The position numbers were made by a program, and so were the translations under genes. From assembly GCA_030428205.1 (NCBI GenBank), contig JAUIBK010000012.1, positions 18,377-82,376 on the forward strand: a stretch of 64,000 nt of DNA. The letters are read 5' to 3'. This document shows, one piece after another, positions 60,812 through 64,000 of the stretch. A model generated the notes under the pieces. It made no database searches and was not told the origin of the DNA. It saw nothing but the letters and a program-made list of their open reading frames with translations. The stretch's first letter is position 1; each line of letters starts with the position of its first letter. This DNA comes from a bacterium. GTDB lineage: Bacteria; Bdellovibrionota_C; UBA2361; RFPC01.

Positions 60812-61396
60812 ATGAATGCTGAACGATCCCCCCTAGCGAAAGCCAAGCAATGGTATTATGACACCTCTCCTCGAGAAAAATACCTTCTGTTCCTTATGCT
60901 GGGGGTAGCTGTGTTTCTCGGTGGCTACTCGCTTGTTGAGTCCTCTTACTCTTCCTTCACCTCCCAGTCACAACAGATACATCAAGCGAAAGAAACCCTT
61001 GAGCAACTCTCAGATCTCCTCCCTCAATACGTCAGACTCCAACAACAAAAGAAGCAAATTGAATCTCGCTTTGAAGGAGGCGAACTTAAGATGGGAATTC
61101 GATCATACATAGAAGATCTTGCGACTAAAAAAGCTTCTATCTCCACACGTCCAAACATTCAACAGATAGGCTCTGAACCTTTTGGAGACAACTTCGAGCT
61201 AACGAAAATTTCAGTCAGCTTCAATACCAAAGATCCAGCGGAGCTTATTCACTTTCTCAAAGAAATAGATAAATCAGAGCATCCTATTATTCTCAGTCGT
61301 CTCGAGGTAAGAAGACTAGGCTCTCGGCTCTCCGTACAGACAAAGTTGAGTAGTATCAGTCGCCAGAAAAACCAGTCATTCCCATCTGCCTCATGA
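60812..61396 (+). CDS. gspM: T2SS protein GspM
   Basis: A 194-residue protein with one membrane span near the N-terminus (about 27-45, LLFLMLGVAVFLGGYSLV), a coiled-coil stretch (about 55-95) and a ferredoxin-like periplasmic domain (FELTKISVSFNTKDPAELIHFLKEIDKS). Position after gspL and size match GspM, the partner of GspL. Sequence conservation of GspM is low; the name rests on order and layout. Confidence 0.8.
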   Translation: MNAERSPLAKAKQWYYDTSPREKYLLFLMLGVAVFLGGYSLVESSYSSFTSQSQQIHQAKETLEQLSDLLPQYVRLQQQKKQIESRFEGGELKMGIRSYIEDLATKKASISTRPNIQQIGSEPFGDNFELTKISVSFNTKDPAELIHFLKEIDKSEHPIILSRLEVRRLGSRLSVQTKLSSISRQKNQSFPSAS

Positions 61397-62265
61397 AACG
61401 AAAAATACTCCTTTCACTTGCTGGTGTTCTCCTAGCGCTTGTTGTCGGCGTTTTCTGCGTTGATAACTCAGTGTACGCTAACATGGTCTCCCGCAAAATC
61501 AGAGCTCAAGCCTTACAGGCTGGCACGCAACTCACTATAGACAGCCCCTCGCTCTCCTGGATCGGATTTAACGCCCAAAGTATGCGCGGGTTTCCACGAG
61601 GAGTGCCTATCATCTTCGATATCCAAGAGGTAAAAACCTGGATTCCCTTAAGCTCTCTAGCGTCTTTTAGCCCCAAATTCTTTCTTACTGGAAAATTCCT
61701 CTCTGGAATGCTTACAGGACACGCCGAACTCAAAGATAAACCATCTCAGCTCGAGATAAATCTAAAAGATGCTCATGTAAACGAACACCCCCAACTACTT
61801 GGACTCGGCATAACCAGCGGCCTTCTCTCTCTTCTCGTAACATCACAAGACGGACAAACAGCCACAGTTACACTATCTCTCGAAGAGCTGAATAAACCCT
61901 CAAAGACCCGCCTCCCTCAGACATTAACAAACACGCCTTTGCCAATCACCGTACCCCCGATCCTCAATTTTAACCTGGACACGATTACCACTCTCCAACA
62001 GGGACAAGTCACCATTGAAAGCCTCACCTCAAGAAGCTCACTTGGCGAACTGACCCTTAAAGGAACCCTCTCGAAGCCTGACCCACAACAAAGGCCAGAA
62101 ATAAACGTCTCTGGCCGACTGGTACTCACAGAGCAGGGCACAACCCACATCAGCCCACTACTCGCACTACTGAGCGGCGGTCAGGTCACCTCAGAACACA
62201 AAACAGTAGACTTCACTGCCAGAGGGCGTTCGTCTCAACCTAGGTGGACTTTTTCCGGTCAATAG
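61393..62265 (+). CDS. gspN: T2SS protein GspN
   Basis: A 290-residue protein with an N-terminal membrane anchor (about 5-26) and a beta-rich periplasmic body of AsmA/GspN type (LTIDSPSLSWIGFNAQSMRGFPRGVPIIFDIQEVKTWIPL; end: PLLALLSGGQVTSEHKTVDFTARG). This GspN type is known from Leptospira and Deltaproteobacteria. It overlaps gspM by four bases (ATGA). Its role in T2SS is not essential in many species. Confidence 0.8.
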   Translation: MKRKILLSLAGVLLALVVGVFCVDNSVYANMVSRKIRAQALQAGTQLTIDSPSLSWIGFNAQSMRGFPRGVPIIFDIQEVKTWIPLSSLASFSPKFFLTGKFLSGMLTGHAELKDKPSQLEINLKDAHVNEHPQLLGLGITSGLLSLLVTSQDGQTATVTLSLEELNKPSKTRLPQTLTNTPLPITVPPILNFNLDTITTLQQGQVTIESLTSRSSLGELTLKGTLSKPDPQQRPEINVSGRLVLTEQGTTHISPLLALLSGGQVTSEHKTVDFTARGRSSQPRWTFSGQ

Positions 62266-62435
62266 CATTATCTCAACGGCCAGGGCATTATGCTCGATAC
62301 CCGCTCCTTTACTTCGACCTAGACCGAGACTCTTTTTTGTCGAGGCCTTGGAGCAAGGGATATAGCCAATTTCCTTCATTTTAGGGATGTGTCCCCCTAC
62401 CACTCCCCTACCCGGTCTGCTAAGATTTGCTTATT

Positions 62436-63095
62436 ATGATGATCGTCATTACCCTCATAACCATAGCAGGTTGTGGCTATGGTATTTTTTTCGCCTACAA
62501 CTTGCTTAATAAACGCTCGGCTGTATCTGTAGGAAAGCAGCGAGACCAAATTCTCGCACAAATTGACGAAATCTCTGGCGAACTCGAAGAGCTCATCAAA
62601 TACAAAGATAGCTACTGCGCAAAAGGCCAATACTCTACCGTTTCCGGGCGCCTAGAAGAACGCCAAAAAGATCTAGAAAACGAAAAAGGAGCTCTAAAAG
62701 AGCTCGAGTCTCGACTCGATGAAGCCCAAACAAACGTTGAGGGCAAAGAATCACACCAACAAGAACTCAAATCTTCTCGGGAAGAAGATGAGGTCAAGCT
62801 CGAAGAACTTCTCACGAATTACGGAGAGATATCCTCCGAGTCAATATCCCTCGAACAGAAGCTTGCTGAGTCCCTTAAAAATCTTGATAACATCTCAGAA
62901 GAAGTCGAACTCAACGATGACCAAAAAGCTCTTCTTGAAGATCTCTCAATGGCCTTAGGAAACGCCGGCGAAAACCTTCGTAACCTCTTAATGGAGTACG
63001 AAACGGTCAACGAGCGACTCTCCTTGTTGCGGGAGCAGCATGAAGACCTAGAAGACGAGTATACTAAGCTAGTAGAACAACAACTAGGCGAGTGA
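62436..63095 (+). CDS. Membrane-anchored coiled-coil protein
   Basis: A 219-residue protein: one N-terminal membrane span (IVITLITIAGCGYGIFFAY), then ~190 residues of almost pure Glu/Lys/Leu coiled coil (LEERQKDLENEKGALKELESRL, LLREQHEDLEDEYTKLVEQQL). It is probably anchored in the inner membrane with the coil in the cytoplasm or periplasm. ATG 62436 is chosen over an in-frame TTG at 62427. A separate transcription unit after gspN, with a 170-base gap. No enzyme domain. Confidence 0.65.
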   Translation: MMIVITLITIAGCGYGIFFAYNLLNKRSAVSVGKQRDQILAQIDEISGELEELIKYKDSYCAKGQYSTVSGRLEERQKDLENEKGALKELESRLDEAQTNVEGKESHQQELKSSREEDEVKLEELLTNYGEISSESISLEQKLAESLKNLDNISEEVELNDDQKALLEDLSMALGNAGENLRNLLMEYETVNERLSLLREQHEDLEDEYTKLVEQQLGE

Positions 63096-63329
63096 AGGGA
63101 TAGCACCTCCTCTTCTGTCGTCGCTTCGAGCGCCTCTGGCACTCTGTGTGACTCTCTCCTTATGGCGTCTTCTTCGAAAAATACATTGTCGGATAACCTC
63201 ATCATATCCTCTTGAATTTACATGGCTTTTTATCGATAGAAATGCCGCCTCCTATTTGCGAAGGATCTCAGGATGCGATATATTCGTGCTCTTCTATTGT
63301 TCAAGAAGTTTCTACACCAGGGAGAGGCA

Positions 63330-63689
63330 ATGAGTCAGACAGATGCAGGTAATAATGGGGCAGGAAACGAAGGTAAAGCGGGCGGGCGCAAGCTTTCAAG
63401 CTCTCATTTAAATCAAATCACTGTTTTAAAAGCAATGTGTGCTGCAGAGCAGAGCTCTCCTGAACCACGCCAATATCAAATCAACGAAATCTCAACTCTC
63501 AGCGGCCTCAACGACGAAAAGGAGGTTCAACGTTACCTCTTTATCCTTGAAGGCCAAAAGCTTGTCTCCCCTTATCCTGAAGGTGATTTTACCTCAAAGG
63601 TCTGGCGCATCACTCCCAATGGGTCTCGCGCACTTCGAACAATTGCTCGAAGCGGGACTGAGCATACTCCTACGGCTGTTAACTCCTAG
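63330..63689 (+). CDS. Winged-helix-like DNA-binding protein
   Basis: A 119-residue protein: a Gly/Asn-rich N-terminus (about 1-25) followed by a winged helix-turn-helix-like domain (about 25-105): LNQITVLKAMCAAEQ, a helix pair NEISTLSGLNDEKEVQRYLFILEGQKLVSPYPEG with the wing TSKVWRITPNGSRAL. This is a MarR/ArsR-like layout, but the exact family is not clear. ATG 63330 is preceded by GGGAGAGG; frame is open upstream. Confidence 0.65.
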   Translation: MSQTDAGNNGAGNEGKAGGRKLSSSHLNQITVLKAMCAAEQSSPEPRQYQINEISTLSGLNDEKEVQRYLFILEGQKLVSPYPEGDFTSKVWRITPNGSRALRTIARSGTEHTPTAVNS

Positions 63690-63715
63690 GTTCACCCTTT
63701 CGTACAGGAGTGCAT

Positions 63716-64000
63716 ATGCGCTCACCGTCAATCATCATACTCATGGATTCATTTAAGGGGTCCCTCTCGAGTATGGACGCGGTTCGTGCTGTGCAAAACG
63801 GTCTTACCACATACAGCGGCAACCTCAACATCAAAGCCTTTCCACTCGCTGATGGGGGAGAGGGCTCTCTTGATGTACTTGAAAGTCAACTGCAAACAAC
63901 ACGTTATACCATCGAGGCACTCGATCCCCATGCGAGACCGTGTAAAGCAAACTACCTGATCGATGATACAGGGCACGCCTTCATTGAGCTTGCCCAGGCC
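63716..64000 (+). CDS. Glycerate kinase, 3'-partial
   Basis: The first 95 codons of a gene running off the window. MDSFKGSLSSMDAVRAVQNGL and FPLADGGEGSLDVLESQL match the N-terminal ATP/substrate block of GlxK/GarK-type glycerate kinases, which phosphorylate D-glycerate. AGGAG lies 5 bases before ATG 63716. It follows the winged-helix protein with 26 bases between, and may be regulated by it. Confidence 0.88.
   Translation, partial: MRSPSIIILMDSFKGSLSSMDAVRAVQNGLTTYSGNLNIKAFPLADGGEGSLDVLESQLQTTRYTIEALDPHARPCKANYLIDDTGHAFIELAQA

Overview
The window reads as chromosomal DNA of a diderm (Gram-negative) bacterium of moderate GC content. The evidence is an LptF/LptG pair, a BamD-like lipoprotein, Pal, a TonB-dependent receptor, most of a type II secretion system (T2SS), and bacterial housekeeping genes (rpsI, rplM, rpsU, dxs, panC, dtd, rarA). 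A GspN of the type known from Leptospira and Deltaproteobacteria-like lineages, the zinc-ribbon-like small protein and the many sensor and regulatory proteins suggest a relative of the former Deltaproteobacteria (Bdellovibrionota, Myxococcota or SAR324-like). This is inference from gene content, and no species is claimed. I see no rRNA, prophage, insertion sequence or CRISPR array.

Layout. 0-9 kb: a 5'-truncated metzincin protease, two membrane proteins, tRNA-Gly, a SprT-like protein and a Tat-exported phosphoesterase in overlap, rpsU, and lptF-lptG. 9-20 kb: a secreted protein built from 18-residue repeats, an exported glutaredoxin, two GT-C-type glycosyltransferases (the first carrying a C-terminal PA14 domain), rpsI-rplM, a sugar-phosphate transferase and dtd. 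20-33 kb: a Cys-rich lipoprotein, a YjgR-like ATPase, an 887-residue orphan, an OprC-like copper receptor, an HD-domain protein, and a four-gene ABC operon that joins an amino-acid-type periplasmic binding protein to an ABC-2 exporter. 33-46 kb: a YeiH-like transporter, an SDR/DoxX pair, a cold-shock protein, rarA and an M20 peptidase, pal, dxs, three unknown genes (one a probable degenerate GHKL ATPase), panC and bamD. 46-64 kb: gspCDEF, a Cys-rich mini-protein divergent from an Rrf2 regulator, a hybrid histidine kinase, gspGHIJ-LMN (no gspK seen), a coiled-coil membrane protein, a winged-helix protein and the start of a glycerate kinase.

The strongest non-coding signals are two. First, a pair of ~200-nt elements (16871-17093 and 42544-42743) share short conserved motifs and a common stem architecture in which both sides of the stems have changed together, so they look like a structured RNA or a structured repeat family. 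Second, the intergenic spaces, mostly at gene ends, carry many palindromic or fold-back repeats, including a ~115-bp inverted repeat flanking gspCDEF and a perfect 30-bp-arm hairpin after dxs.

Many neighbouring genes overlap by ATGA (sprT-like/phosphoesterase, lptF/lptG, the two GT-C genes, the ABC operon, SDR/DoxX, rarA/M20, gspI/gspJ), which indicates tight operons. Starts were moved inward where a ribosome-binding site or family alignment favoured a shorter protein.
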